Part shown: positions 1 to 11,411 of the stretch, in pieces
Layout of the letters: each line of letters starts with the position of its first letter
Position numbering within the stretch: position 1 is the stretch's first letter
Notes under the pieces: generated by a model
Told to the model about the DNA's origin: nothing
Database searches by the model: none
What the model saw: only the letters and a program-made list of their open reading frames with translations
Assembly (NCBI GenBank): GCA_905221605.1
Contig: CAJNDS010000200.1
Span: forward strand, 124,001-188,000
Reading direction: 5' to 3'
DNA: 64,000 bases
Source: Symbiodinium natans
Lineage: Eukaryota; Sar; Dinophyceae; Suessiales; Symbiodiniaceae
Program-made: the position numbers and the translations under genes

Positions 1-853
1 TTTCAACATCTTTCAACCCAAAAAAACACCCTGAACTCCACTTAACCCTATCAAAACCTGATGTCAAGATGCACCTCCGCTGTCTCCGATCTCCTCGCTC
101 AGACGCTCTATGGCAAGGGGCGTGTAGCAGCCGTCCAGGAACCTTTGACTGTGAAATTCAAGAACGTAGCTCCGAGATGCCCTCGACCCCAACGCTGCCA
201 ACATGGGAACTTAAGCCTCTCGCAGCTGCGTTTGCATGTACTCCTTCTTCTTCTCTTTCGCCTGGTGCATTTGGATGTCCGGATGTGGTTTGTGACGGCT
301 AAAGCCGAGCAGATTACAGGAAGCTGAAAGACTCAAAGGGAAGAGCTCCCACAAAGCCAGACGGCCCAAGGAAATGGGCTGAGACACCATGCCAGTGAAG
401 CCCCGCGCGCTCTACCTCGAGCCATGGCTTTCTGCCCTGTAACGGCAATCCGCTGCACTAGCCTGTCCGGGCCTTGAGCTCCTCCCAAGATGGCCCGGAG
501 CTCCTGGAATTCAACGCAATGACTCTACGCATGCAGTGCTGCGAGATGCTATGTACCCCGTCCCTTCCAGTCCTCCATCCCTACGAGTCCTGAACGCGAA
601 GCCCTGAAGCATCCTTCTGGGACGTCCTGGCGGAAGACGGCGTTGCCTCCAAAGGCGGCGGGGCCCCCGCGAAGAGCCCACGGTCCCCTTCCTGCCAACG
701 AGGAAAGGGGGGAGAGGGTAGCCTGCTGTGGTGCTAGCGGGCGGTAGTGATGGTGGTGGTCATGTTCGTTCTCGTAGCAGTGGCGGTGGTGGTGGTGGCG
801 ACAGCCGTCGTTTTGTAGTAGACAAAGAAGTAGAAGTAGTGGCAGTAGTGGAA

Positions 854-895
<42 letters not shown>

Positions 896-2126
896 CATCA
901 AGCACGAATGGGGTTATCTACGGCCGCAGCATAAGTACCAGAGCAAAGACAGCAGCGAGGCCTGCGCGGCATACTTGGACTTAACGTCATCGGCTTGGGG
1001 CAATGTCTGACCTTGAGTGCCAGATTGTAGTAGAACGTGGCCAAGGCAGACCACAAAGTCCCCCAACACGAGTCCCACACCATCTTGATCATCATTGTCA
1101 TCCTGCGAGTCGGCTCGAATACTCATGCGCAACCGGCAGGGCTGCAGAATTAGCTGGAACAACCCTGCTCTATGTCCGTGCAGAAATGGTGGTGAGCTCG
1201 GTCTGGCAATTCAACAGCACATGCTTAGCTACCAGGACCTACCACTGCTGGCTGCATGCTGCTCGGCTACAAGCTGCAGTGCTCCATCCCCCCCCGACGC
1301 ATCTCGGCAGAGTGTTTCTTTCGTCCTGCTCCTCGAAGAGTTCGGCCTTCAACCGTCCCGACAAGTAGGCAACCTGCACAGGATAGGGTTCGACACGCCA
1401 GTCACCGGCGACACATCACACAACCGCGATGGTGCACATTTCGTGGCTTCAACAGGCTCAAGCAGAAAATCGGGCATCCATGTATGCGAAAAAGGCTGCC
1501 AAATGGCCAGCCATAACTTTACCACTTGTACGCCGCCCAGCAGCACACAATGATCAAAGGGCAGGTTGCAGGTGCAACTTACGCGAAGGCTTCAGTTGAG
1601 CTGCTGGGCAGGCAAGGCAAACACTACTCAAACAAACTCGACAGTGTCCAGGAGCCTTCTTTGGGCACATCTGGACTGCAGAGGAAACAAAGCGCGGATC
1701 CAGACAGAAGTGATCATCTGCAAGGCTTCTGTCAACCTCTTGTAAGGATCTGCCGAATGGTACGCTTGCTTCAGATCTGCATGTTGAACACATTAACGAC
1801 GCCGCCGTCCGCCCTTACTCCTGCAACTGGAAACACATCTTCGACCACATTGCGAATAAACCTCTCGGAGAAAGGTAAGACGTCAGTCACGAAGCTTAGT
1901 CAGAGGGCCATCTACCCTGATGCGTCGGGTCCTCTTGCGTCCTTTCCCACCGCCCTCGTCGCGGAAACGGGCTGGGTCAACGCACGGTGCAGGATAACCT
2001 TCGCTTCGTTCTACATTCTACATTTGAGAAGAACAGCTTACTGGTTGCGACAAGAAGCCCTCGGCACCAAATTCGAGCTGCTCCTGATCTCAAGTCTGAT
2101 CAAGGACAGGCGACGCTTGAGGTTAC
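1..2126. other. No gene recognised
   Basis: I see no convincing gene here. The stretch lies downstream of the CRY-DASH gene. It holds a GCA trinucleotide tract near 857-895 and A-rich/CCCTAA-like sequence at the very start. The open frame at 1526-2452 on the plus strand has no recognisable domain, and its end runs antisense to CRY-DASH exons. Confidence 0.5.
857..895 (+). repeat. GCA trinucleotide microsatellite
   Basis: About 13 uninterrupted GCA units. Open frames crossing it give poly-Ala on the plus strand and poly-Leu on the minus strand. Neither shows other signs of being coding. Confidence 0.95.
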
Positions 2127-5100
2127 CTAAGGGTCTAGCTCTTGTTGCCGCCAGAGTTCTGCCGGCGAAAGAGTCCAGGGCTCATGAATATATCTCACCG
2201 GCATATGTCCTGAGATCCAAGTCTGCTTTGCATAAGTACAGCCAGAGCAGTACCCCTTTGCCAAGGCTGGGAAGCGCACTGAGCTCCGGAACCCAGTGCC
2301 TGATATACTTCCCATCCTCCGGTGCATCTATTGCAAAACTTCAAGTTTTTCCCGACACGAACGGTCTGACATCTCTTCTGGAAAATGACAGCAACTGGAC
2401 ACACAGGTGGCCTTGTCGTACATCTTTGATTGCCGAATTACCTTGGCACTAGTCAGTCAACTCTCAGTGTCCTACGCGCTGCCGATTCTCCGACCAGAGA
2501 CCGGAAGTCATCTGCCGAGAGGCATTAAAACGATTGATGCGTCCCGTCGTCATGCCCGCCGCATGAACCCAGTTTCCTCTGTCGCAGCTTGGACAGCATG
2601 CCAGTGATGTGTCATGTGTCTGATGTAAAGGCATGGAGTCTACCTGGAACTGACACGACCACTTACAGTGGAGTCACATGCTGGCCAAATGCATGCACAC
2701 CACGATGGCCTGCCACCCGCTACCGCTACCATGATCAACCATACCGCTTACGAGTGTCCCCAATTGGACGCGACATCGTAGTCCACCAGGTAACTTTCGA
2801 ACCAATCGGCACCCATGCGCCTCAGATCTCCACAGACCAGAAAAGCCAGGGCAAAAAGCAGAAACCAGCAAATAAAAGATGCTGCAATCATAATCTTCAG
2901 AGGCACCAGTCAACCTTCATGTCTAGCGCCAGGAAGGAGGCAACATTCTGCCGTCCACGATTCGACATGAAACCAGTGGCACCTCTGCACAAACACCCTA
3001 GGGCAGCCCGCCACCCCATGGGGCTTCATGTGGAGATGCGGAGCCTGTTTGGGACTAGATTGTTGCTACATGAAATTACAATATACTCCTGGCCGGTATT
3101 CCGGACTCAGCACCAGCCTCTCAGAGTGCAAGCGCTGCGAATTGTTTGGAAAACTCTCAACATTGCGGGTCAGGCCACGGAGCTCTCGCATGTTTGCATC
3201 GACGAGGGGAAAGCCCGTCAGTCCGTGGGCCCAAAGCTTGAACAGCTTGGCATCAGATTGCCAGTCCTGTGGCGTTTCCACTGCGAGTTCTGGACAAGAA
3301 GGATGTGATGGGCATCGAATAGAACTCCTAGAGCGAAGGCAGTCAAGCTGCCCAGTCTCCACCCGAAACTCCATACAGCTTGAAGATGCTGTTGCCTCTA
3401 ACAGGTTGCAGAGGAATGATTCTAAAACAATTGGAACACCGCCAAGTGCTGGCCAGCAGTGAACTTGCTCGAACAGCAGAAACCAGAGAACAGCAGAAGA
3501 GCAGAAGACTGACCTGCTTGAGCAGCTAAGAGCAGTGGCGGCCCAATTTTTGCAGAGGTGCCATGCTTTGCTGCGAAGAAGCGGAAGAAGTCACGCCACA
3601 TCCTGAGTCCAAATGCTGACATCTGGACGTGGCCCCGGACAACTTAGTTCTGGTGGGCTTGGGTCACGAGCTAACAAGTGTCCCACCGACACTGAACAGC
3701 CGCGGATCAGTTCGAAAAGCACCCAGTAGGTCGACTTGTTTGCCTTAGGGGAACTGTACATGGACATGCGAACTCGCCAGTCAACCCGCCACCCGAACCC
3801 TGACGTGCAAAAGGGCTCCTGCACTGCAGAACACAGAACGCAAGGGCGCTACTCACGTGAATGTCATCGCGAAGAAGTGCAAGATGCTTCAAGGTCAAGC
3901 CACAACGTTCTCTTTCTCGTATTCCCGGATTTGCTCGAAGATCTTTCGAGGTGACAGGCAACCGAAAGCCAACCAGGGAGCAAACTTTGTTGAGTAGTCC
4001 TTGGATGCACAGCTTGACTAACTTCGCAAGACGAACGGCATGGGGATTTGATCTGAGTCATGAGCTCTTTTGGGTCTCAAATGATCCAAGCTTTTAGAAC
4101 CTTTTAGACCACCCTCCAATGGTCCAACTTTACTATGCTGCACCCGTTGGAGACGATGGTTGCCTCTGATTCGTTGACAAGGACATCAGTAGAGGCCAGT
4201 GGCTGGCCCGAGCATGCCATTCCGGGTCTCGAAGTACTTGGCCACGTGGTCTGTCTCAAACCTGAGCGATGGTCGGCTGGCGTCAGCGAGTTTGGAACTC
4301 CGAGCGAGCAAACAAGACTGGGAAGACCTGACCTGGGCCTCTGCAGCTCCACGAGAGGCTTTGGTGAATCGGAATACCACATCCCCCGTCGTGCATCTGG
4401 AGGGCAAGTAGTAGCGCAGCCTGCCCAGCGCTGCGTCTTCGCCACCTTTCAGGACCAGGCTTTCCCAAACATTATGGCACATCCCCAACATCCCTGTTCA
4501 TGATTCGAGCCCAGTGTCCTCAGACCAACGCAGGCTACCCCTATTTCAAAAGGCCTTGAAATTGGATGGCAGCCGTCTCAGGCACTTCAGGCTCGTCAAC
4601 CGGAGTTGTGAAGGGCAAGTCCTGGACACGAAACGGCACTGGAAATAACAATGCCGCAGCCTCCCACATAAGGCCCCCCCTCCTCCCCGGCATACAATGC
4701 CCTAGATTTCCTGGGCTGAAAAGCCTCAACCTTGCAAGCCCCTACTACCTTCAACGCCCAACAACACCTGGACCCCAAAATTCCAAAAACTCCTAAACCC
4801 GTTGACCCCTTTTACAGCTCTCTTTTGAGAATCCCACGCCTCCAATTTCTTCGGGGGAGTTCTTAGCCCTAAGCATTCCTGAGCCGCAGACCCTTAAACA
4901 TCCCAAACATCCCGAAGCCCTACAAAAACTCAGGAAGGGGCATCCCTGGAGAGCTCCTTCCACTCGGGCTCAAAGACCAGAGCGAAGTCCAGCTGCGCCC
5001 CGGCCTCCTCCGGAAGCGGCAGGGCCCCGGATGCCAGCTCGGGAAGACATGGCCTCCGCAGGTCGTACGGGCTTCCGGGGGGTGTGGGGGTGTCTTGCAG

Positions 5101-8100
5101 TACGGGCTAGAAGGGTTCAGGGGTCTTAAGGGTCTAAAGCCTAAGGGCCTAAAGGGTTGCAGAGTTTTGATGCATAGGGGGAATGCACACCCTTCAGCCC
5201 TGTTTTTATGGTCAGTCAACCCTGTTTGGGCACGGATTCGGAAAGGACAAGCACAGACCGGGATTAAGGAAACTGGGAGCAAACAGAGAGCACGGGATGA
5301 AGTCGCCTGATGAGAGGGGGTGTGGTTTCACGTCTCCCTTAGCTCTACGAAACCCGCCTGACAACAGGAACAGGGGCGGCTTCGAACTGTTTGGGGGGAG
5401 GGCGGAGTTACAGGGAGTTATGTACAGGTTTGCCGGGTGCCTCACCCCCATCTGGCTCTTGGCCTTTTTCTGGTCCTGGAACGTCGTTGGCACCTGAGAG
5501 GTGGAATCAGGTCGAGGAATCAACCCCCCGAAGCCCTAAAGCTCTGTCGCCTTTCACCCGTGCAACCCTAAACACTTTTTTAAGAACCTGAAACCAGCCT
5601 ACAAAAAAATGCGACAACAAAACTGCAACCCCGTAACCCCTGCCGAAAACCCACAGCTTATGACCCTTCCTGCTCTGAAGCCCTCAAACACAAGTGACCC
5701 CCGATGTCTATTTAGCCCGAAATTCGATTGAACCATGCAAGGCCTGGGCACAATAGGCCTCCCGACCAAGCCCCTTAAGCCCCTCAGACCTGAACCCTAA
5801 ACATTAAGCCCCGAACCCCGCATTACCCCTTGAACCCCCTAAAAACTAGTAAACCCTACCATGTTAAACCCTAAACCCCGAAAAGGTCGGCTGAAGGGCA
5901 CCTCGTTCACCCTGGCCGCCATCTCCGGCTCGACCTGGTTGACTCCGGATGTTGGAGGGCTTTGGGATTTTAGGAAGTTTAGGAAGTTCAGGGCTTCTGG
6001 AGGATTTCGGAGGCCTTTAGGGCTATGATCGTAGAAAGCATTTAGACTCCAGGAAGTTCGCAAAAGAAGAAAGTGAGTCGTCCTGGCCTGGTTCTTGAAC
6101 AAAGTGAACACGTCAGGGGCATCCCGCAGGTCCTCACGAAAACAAATAGGAGATATGAGGACATCGAACATCATCGAACTCAACAGGCTGAGGCCATGGG
6201 CGGGCCTTCCGGAAAGGCAAGTCGTCACGGTGGAACAGGGTGCTCCCCCAGCAATACTCCCACGCCTTCATGGCTTCATTGCTGGTACTGTCGGCATGCA
6301 CCGCACGAATGCCCGAACACAACCCACTGAGAAGAGCGCGTGCACCTCACAGCCCTTCGCAGCTAGCTCCCGGCGGAGGGCTTCATCCACGTTGCGCTCC
6401 TCAGACGTCACTTCTTCCTGGCACAATCGGATGCACCTCCGACTGCAGAGATGCGGTAGAGCGGTGGGCAATAAGTCGCACCTGCGTCACCAGCACAGAC
6501 TTCTTGTCCATGAGAGCTGGCAGGACTTCCTGGCAGCGACGGGCGAAGGCCATGCCGTGAAACGGCTACCACCGACTGTGTGTCAAGCCAAGCCCAAGAC
6601 CTAAGCCCCAAATCCCAAACCCTCAACCCTGCACCCTAAACCCTAAGCCCCAGACCCGAAGCCTTACACCCTAGCCTGCACCCTAAACCCCATGATAAAC
6701 CCCTATAAGATCTAAATCCTTATTATCTGTCATCCTCCCAGTCTGGCATTCCACACTTCAGGACAAGGTGGGTTTCCATATGAGGGTTTACGCAAAAAAA
6801 GGGGCCCTCAAGATAGACCCCCAATTAGTAAGATTCCTGTATACTAAAGACCCCAATAAGGTACCCCTAATTTCGGAAGACCCCATATCCTGGTCAGGAA
6901 GAGAAGGGGCCGACACGAGATTGCCTTAAACCCCGAAACCGTAAAACCCTAAACCGCAAACCCTAAACCTAAACTGCAATCAAAGCCTTATCCTCGCCCC
7001 TCGATCGGTTTAATCGGCTTTCATCGGCATACGTGGGTTTACAGTCACCTCCGAACCAGCAGGGAACAAGACGATTCCTAGTCAGCGTATCCGACACTAA
7101 CCCCCCACTCCCACCCCTAGGATACAACCCCATGATAATATGTGCTCTAAGTAAATAAATAAATACATGCATACATACATACATATATTTGGTGTTACAG
7201 TTTCTATGCTACATTCATTTCTGCTATATATAAGCCGTTAAATGTTGTATTGTATATGGTATAGATCATATTGTATAAAGAAGCACATATGAGATACTCT
7301 TCTATGATATAGCATAGACTATGTATTAAATTTCATACAGTCTATATCGTATATGATTCGTATTATTGTTGCTATTTACATGTTGCTTCGTGAATATGGC
7401 ATATATATATATATGCTGTAATATTACATCTTGCACTTCATATAGTGCGTACAAAAAAAAATATTTATATATATATGATATTTTCCTGTTGGTGCCAGCC
7501 TGCTATCAGCCTACTATTGGCTTGTTTGCGGTCCTCAGGCTTGCCGACTTTGACCAGCAGATCAGAGCCTTAGACTTGGACACTCCGCAGCCCCGCCCTG
7601 CAAACCGGGCTTAGGGGCTTAGGGTTTAAGGTTTGGGGTTTAGGGTTTAGGGTTTAGGGTTTAGGGTTTAGGGTTTAGGGTTTAGGGTTTAGGGTGATGA
7701 TCTTCACACCATCTTCAAGTCCGAGACCCAGCTATTCGAACATCCCTCGGCACCCTTCTCCCGAGTGAGCCCTCATGTTGGGGAAACGAGGTGCCGATGG
7801 AGCGAAGCTTGCGCTTCAGAACACGCACAGATTGTAGGAGAAAGAGAGCCTTGGTCCACACGAGCAATCTACAGGGCTCACCTGCAACTCCAAAGCATGA
7901 GTAGGTTGTCATCTGCTTGAGTAAAGCGACGAACAAAAATGGCAGTAGGAGGTGAGTAAGGTCAAATAGGAAGGCTTTAAGAACCTACAAGATTTCATGT
8001 CATGGTGTCCGTCGAGGCACCCGGAAGGCACCTGTTTTTAGGTTGCCGAACTTCGTCTCTTGGAACTGCCGTGGATCGAACAAGTATACCTTGCCAGATC

Positions 8101-8967
8101 AGGCCAGGATTTCTGCGGGGATACCCACAAGGAGGATATGGGCGTTGGAAGGACAAGGCTAGTTCTTGGCGTTGTCTGATTCTTTACTGGCGCAGCCCAC
8201 TACCAGCTAGAAAGAATCAGCGTGCCCAGGACAACTTCCTGCTTCTTGTGGTTTAATTAGGGCTCGCCAGCCAACATCGAATCTCCACTTGGGGCTTCCT
8301 GCCTGCAAGCCATCTTTAGTACTCACCTTGGGTAAGGGATTCCAAAAAAGAGCTGGCCAGCCAACAGAGATCTGGGGCTACCTAAAAAATACTGCAGCGG
8401 GTCTCTAGGATTTGTTTTTGTTTTCTACTGTTTTCTGGAACATCTGAAGAAAAGAAGCCCACTTACGAATCTAGAGCCCTGACCGCGCGTTCGACTCGGA
8501 GTTGCCCTGATCAGCATTGGCCGGGAGAATCTCCTAGAAATGTCAGGGGCCTCTGCATCTTCGACTCCTACTCCGGTCCCTGCTGCTACTGCCACCACTA
8601 CAGCAACTTGCTACTGGCACCTGCGCCTACACGACAAGTTCAGGCTTCTCATAGAACTCCAGCGCATGGCACGGGAAGCACCGGAAGCTTCTGCTCGCGG
8701 GACAGCTGCGCAGCCCGGCTCAGGACCTTTTCTCCACAGGAAGTTTTGGCTCGCTCTCAGTCAATGGCAAGGTTATCACAAAACTGGCATCACATGCTCC
8801 ATGTTCTTGGGGGGAGCCGCCAAGCCGCCAAGCGGACAGTCCAACAGATGCTCCAAACCTTTCTGCTAACCTGCAGACAAAACCCCAACAATTGCAGCTC
8901 ACGGTGCTGGGGAGTCATGGACTCGAAGATCGTTCCGCAACCAGGCACAAACCACATTTAGTGCCAT
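2127..8967 (-). CDS. Cryptochrome DASH (photolyase/cryptochrome family), multi-exon
   Basis: A flavoprotein photoreceptor or single-strand DNA photolyase with FAD and antenna-cofactor sites. The start is ATG at 8967-8965, leading into [16 protein letters not shown]. Exons then follow in family order: MEHVMP (8785) to VYLFDPRQF (8089-8032); [17 protein letters not shown] (about 7849-7785); [10 protein letters not shown] (to 6482) joined in phase to [14 protein letters not shown] (6417-6346); [14 protein letters not shown] (about 6206-6282); [13 protein letters not shown] (about 6120); [14 protein letters not shown] (about 4440); [10 protein letters not shown] (about 4225); [19 protein letters not shown] (about 3980-3900); [12 protein letters not shown] (about 3720); [12 protein letters not shown] (about 3590); [15 protein letters not shown] (about 3220); [16 protein letters not shown] (about 2940); DYDVASNWG (about 2770); [12 protein letters not shown] (about 2540); IRQSKMYD (about 2430); [10 protein letters not shown] (about 2170). 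The [10 protein letters not shown] and GRINRFN signatures are specific to the DASH clade. The last exon is taken to stop at 2127. Several internal edges are approximate, and an upstream targeting exon cannot be excluded. Confidence 0.93.
4740..6970. repeat. Degenerate CCCTAAA/CCTAAACCCC-rich tracts in CRY-DASH introns
   Basis: Clusters of eroded telomere-type heptamers (aaaccctaaacc, cctgaaccctaaac, ccctaagcccc) occur near 4790-4920, 5600-5880, 6600-6670 and 6925-6972, between CRY-DASH exons. They read as decayed relatives of the clean tract at 7638-7694. Confidence 0.7.
7140..7480. repeat. AT-rich low-complexity block
   Basis: Contains ataaataaata, catacatacat and several (AT)n runs. It lies within a CRY-DASH intron. 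No coding signal. Confidence 0.85.
7638..7694 (+). repeat. Interstitial telomere-type tract (TTTAGGG)n
   Basis: About eight near-perfect TTTAGGG units with degenerate variants on the left (7610-7637). TTTAGGG is the known telomere unit of dinoflagellates and plants. Here it lies inside the intron between the CRY-DASH exons at about 7785 and 6570, so it is not a chromosome end. Confidence 0.95.
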
Positions 8968-11411
8968 GGCGGACAAAGGAACACAGCACACAGGACTTCT
9001 GAAGTTGCAGAATGTCTTGTTTGCCGACTTTGGCGACAGCTTGACAAGTTTGAGCAGGCTCTTGCATGCCTTTTCCGTCGCAGTTTGAGAGCTGAAGCTG
9101 CAGTTCAAAGAAGCTAGATGACTCAGAGATGTGGGGCAACCATGGGCTACCGAACACTTGTTCAAAACCTCTTGGCACCTTCAGACCCGCCACAGTGGTC
9201 ACGCCGTAGTGCCCCAGGAAGTGGACGTTGGGGGCAACTTCGTCACCTTGTGGACTTTTGAAACTGCCGAAGTTTTATGGTTTTCCTGCCCCCGGACTCG
9301 TCAAGGCCTTGTGGCGATTCGTCGATGAGGTCCTGACACAAGACTTCCGCAAAGCCAGCTGTCACGTCGGTTAAGCTCGTGAGCAACTGGCCCACAAGAT
9401 CCCGCCTGGCAGGCTGGACCACAGTCGACAAAGTAGATGGGCACGCTGGGCTTCCTTAGAGCCCGGGATTCAGGCCAGGGGCAACGACCATCAAAGACCG
9501 CCCCGCACTATCAAATTTGAGATCCCTCAGGCTAGATTGATGGCATCCCCAGTAGACATATTTCGATACCAGTCTTTCCTCCGCATCCTGCTCTGGGGGG
9601 CCGAAGACGGAGCATCAAAGCAGTCGGGCCACTCCTCAACCTCCAGATTCATCTCCTTCAAAGCAGTGCGGGGATTCAGCGGCCTAGGTCCAGATCCCGA
9701 TCCGGCACCTGGGAAACTTTAAGAGTTTAAGAGGAACTGCGCAGGAAGCTTTCACCACGGGCTGCGAAAGTGCTCCTCCGCACTGAACTCACCCACGCAG
9801 AAGACCGCACGAAAGCGCTGCTCCTGCAGAGAAAGCGTGCGCCGCAAATGGCAGGCTTGGATGCTTGGTGCCAACTACCCAACCACCCCGAATAGTGAAT
9901 TAGGTCCTTGTCGGGTGAAGGCTCCGTATGATCGGAAGCCCAAAACAATAGGGACCACTATTTAGAGAAACAAAAGGAGTCATGGTCCAATGGTCCATTG
10001 TAAATTGCAGGAACTGACCCTCAAAACGGTGACATTCAAGCGGAGCTCTCGATTTCCAGAAGCAGGGGCCTCGGGCAGCTTTCGCTGCAAAGCTTCAACG
10101 CATTTGCCTCGGCTGAATACTCAGGACATCTCAGGACTTTGGGGCCAGTTACACAGGCAATAGCCGACATAGCCAGCTTAGCACGGCCTCAACACGTGTG
10201 CTGCACACTAGGCCGCAACGCACAAACTCCTGGCGAGCCACACACCTTAGGGAGATCGCCACGGACATCGCCACACAGCAGGATTCTTACCATTGCTGGA
10301 CAGTCGAGCTACGGTGGCTGCGGTGGGTAGCTATGGGAAGTGCTCGAGCTCAGACTTAGGATAAGAGGGGCCAGATGTTGACAGTGTCATGCCCGGTCGC
10401 TGGCGCTATGTCACTATGCTGGCTGAAGGTCACATCGGCCGTAGGTGCAAGTGCACATCCTTCTCTGTTCCGCTACTGTCATGAGGTGACGATGCCGCAT
10501 TGTATCGGAACGACTCCTTTATGCCAAATAGCTCGGCTTAGCATGACTCTCGCTGCGCTGCTGGGCGAGCGAAGCGACGCAGCAGACGACAAGAGTCATG
10601 AAACCTTGAAGTGGACACCGTGAGCACCCCCAGCACGCCTCAGCTTCCTTTCCCTGGGCATCCAGAATCCAGACACTCCCTGGGCAAAGTCTGCTGCCTG
10701 CCTGCCTGCCTGCGAAGGTCTGCCTGCGAAGTCTTGAAACGGGTTGGCAGCGCCGCGGTTTGAAAAAAGAACAGACAGCGACCGGGATGGCAGGCCACTT
10801 GAAACAAATTCGCGGGCACATTGAACGTACCCGAGGCCTCAAGGCCTCATCGTGCAGATATGAGGCTGTGATGCTTATAAAACGTGAGACTGGAAGCCCT
10901 CTGGGTTGGTGTGCATCACGTCACACTCTGTGCGCCCAGGAACTTGAAACGGAACAGTCCTGTGATGTCTTTCTCCTGGCCATGTGGCCAACAAGCCTCC
11001 ACACAATTCCACACACCCATATTGAGACATGCCCTGCCGTTGCTCTGCGATGTAAATACATTAACTGGCTGCATTGCCAGAGGCACCGCCACAGGATATT
11101 TAAATGCACGCTGTTTGTGCGGACTTTGCAATAAGAAGTGTTGGCCTGGCCGTTCCTTCAAAGAAAGCAGAACTTCGCAAGTCCCCAGTACTTCCCAGTA
11201 ATTGCAACAAGTCGCGTCCAAAGCCTGGTCAAGCCCTTAGCACGAAAATCGCTCACACAAGGCGCCTGCAAGGAGACACAAGCAGAATGACCAAGGCTCC
11301 ACTCCTAGCGTACCCCTTAAGATAGCAACAAAACAAATGGGCGGTCGTACCTACGCATCGCATCTTACACAAGCGCTTTGTGGGGCGTTGCCCTCACGGC
11401 ACCACGCTGAC
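8968..11411. other. Intergenic, with a few exon-like stretches
   Basis: No gene is recognised. Three stretches look coding but match nothing I know. One on the minus strand near 9000-9210 contains GLKVPRGFEQVFG. Another on the minus strand near 9280-9420 contains DLVGQLLTSLTDVTAGFAEV. A plus-strand frame at about 9731-9895 contains ELRRKLSPRAAKVLLRTEL. They could be exons of an unrecognised gene or the upstream part of CRY-DASH. A CTGC repeat lies at about 10695-10715. Confidence 0.35.

Noticed and set aside
549-934. Poly-Leu/poly-Ala open frames
   Set aside because: Created by the GCA trinucleotide tract; no flanking coding signal.
1526-2452. 308-codon plus-strand open frame
   Set aside because: No domain or motif, and its second half is antisense to the C-terminal CRY-DASH exons, which have clear family signatures.
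2589-3308. 239-codon plus-strand open frame
   Set aside because: Lies antisense to the FAD-binding exons of CRY-DASH ([22 protein letters not shown]).
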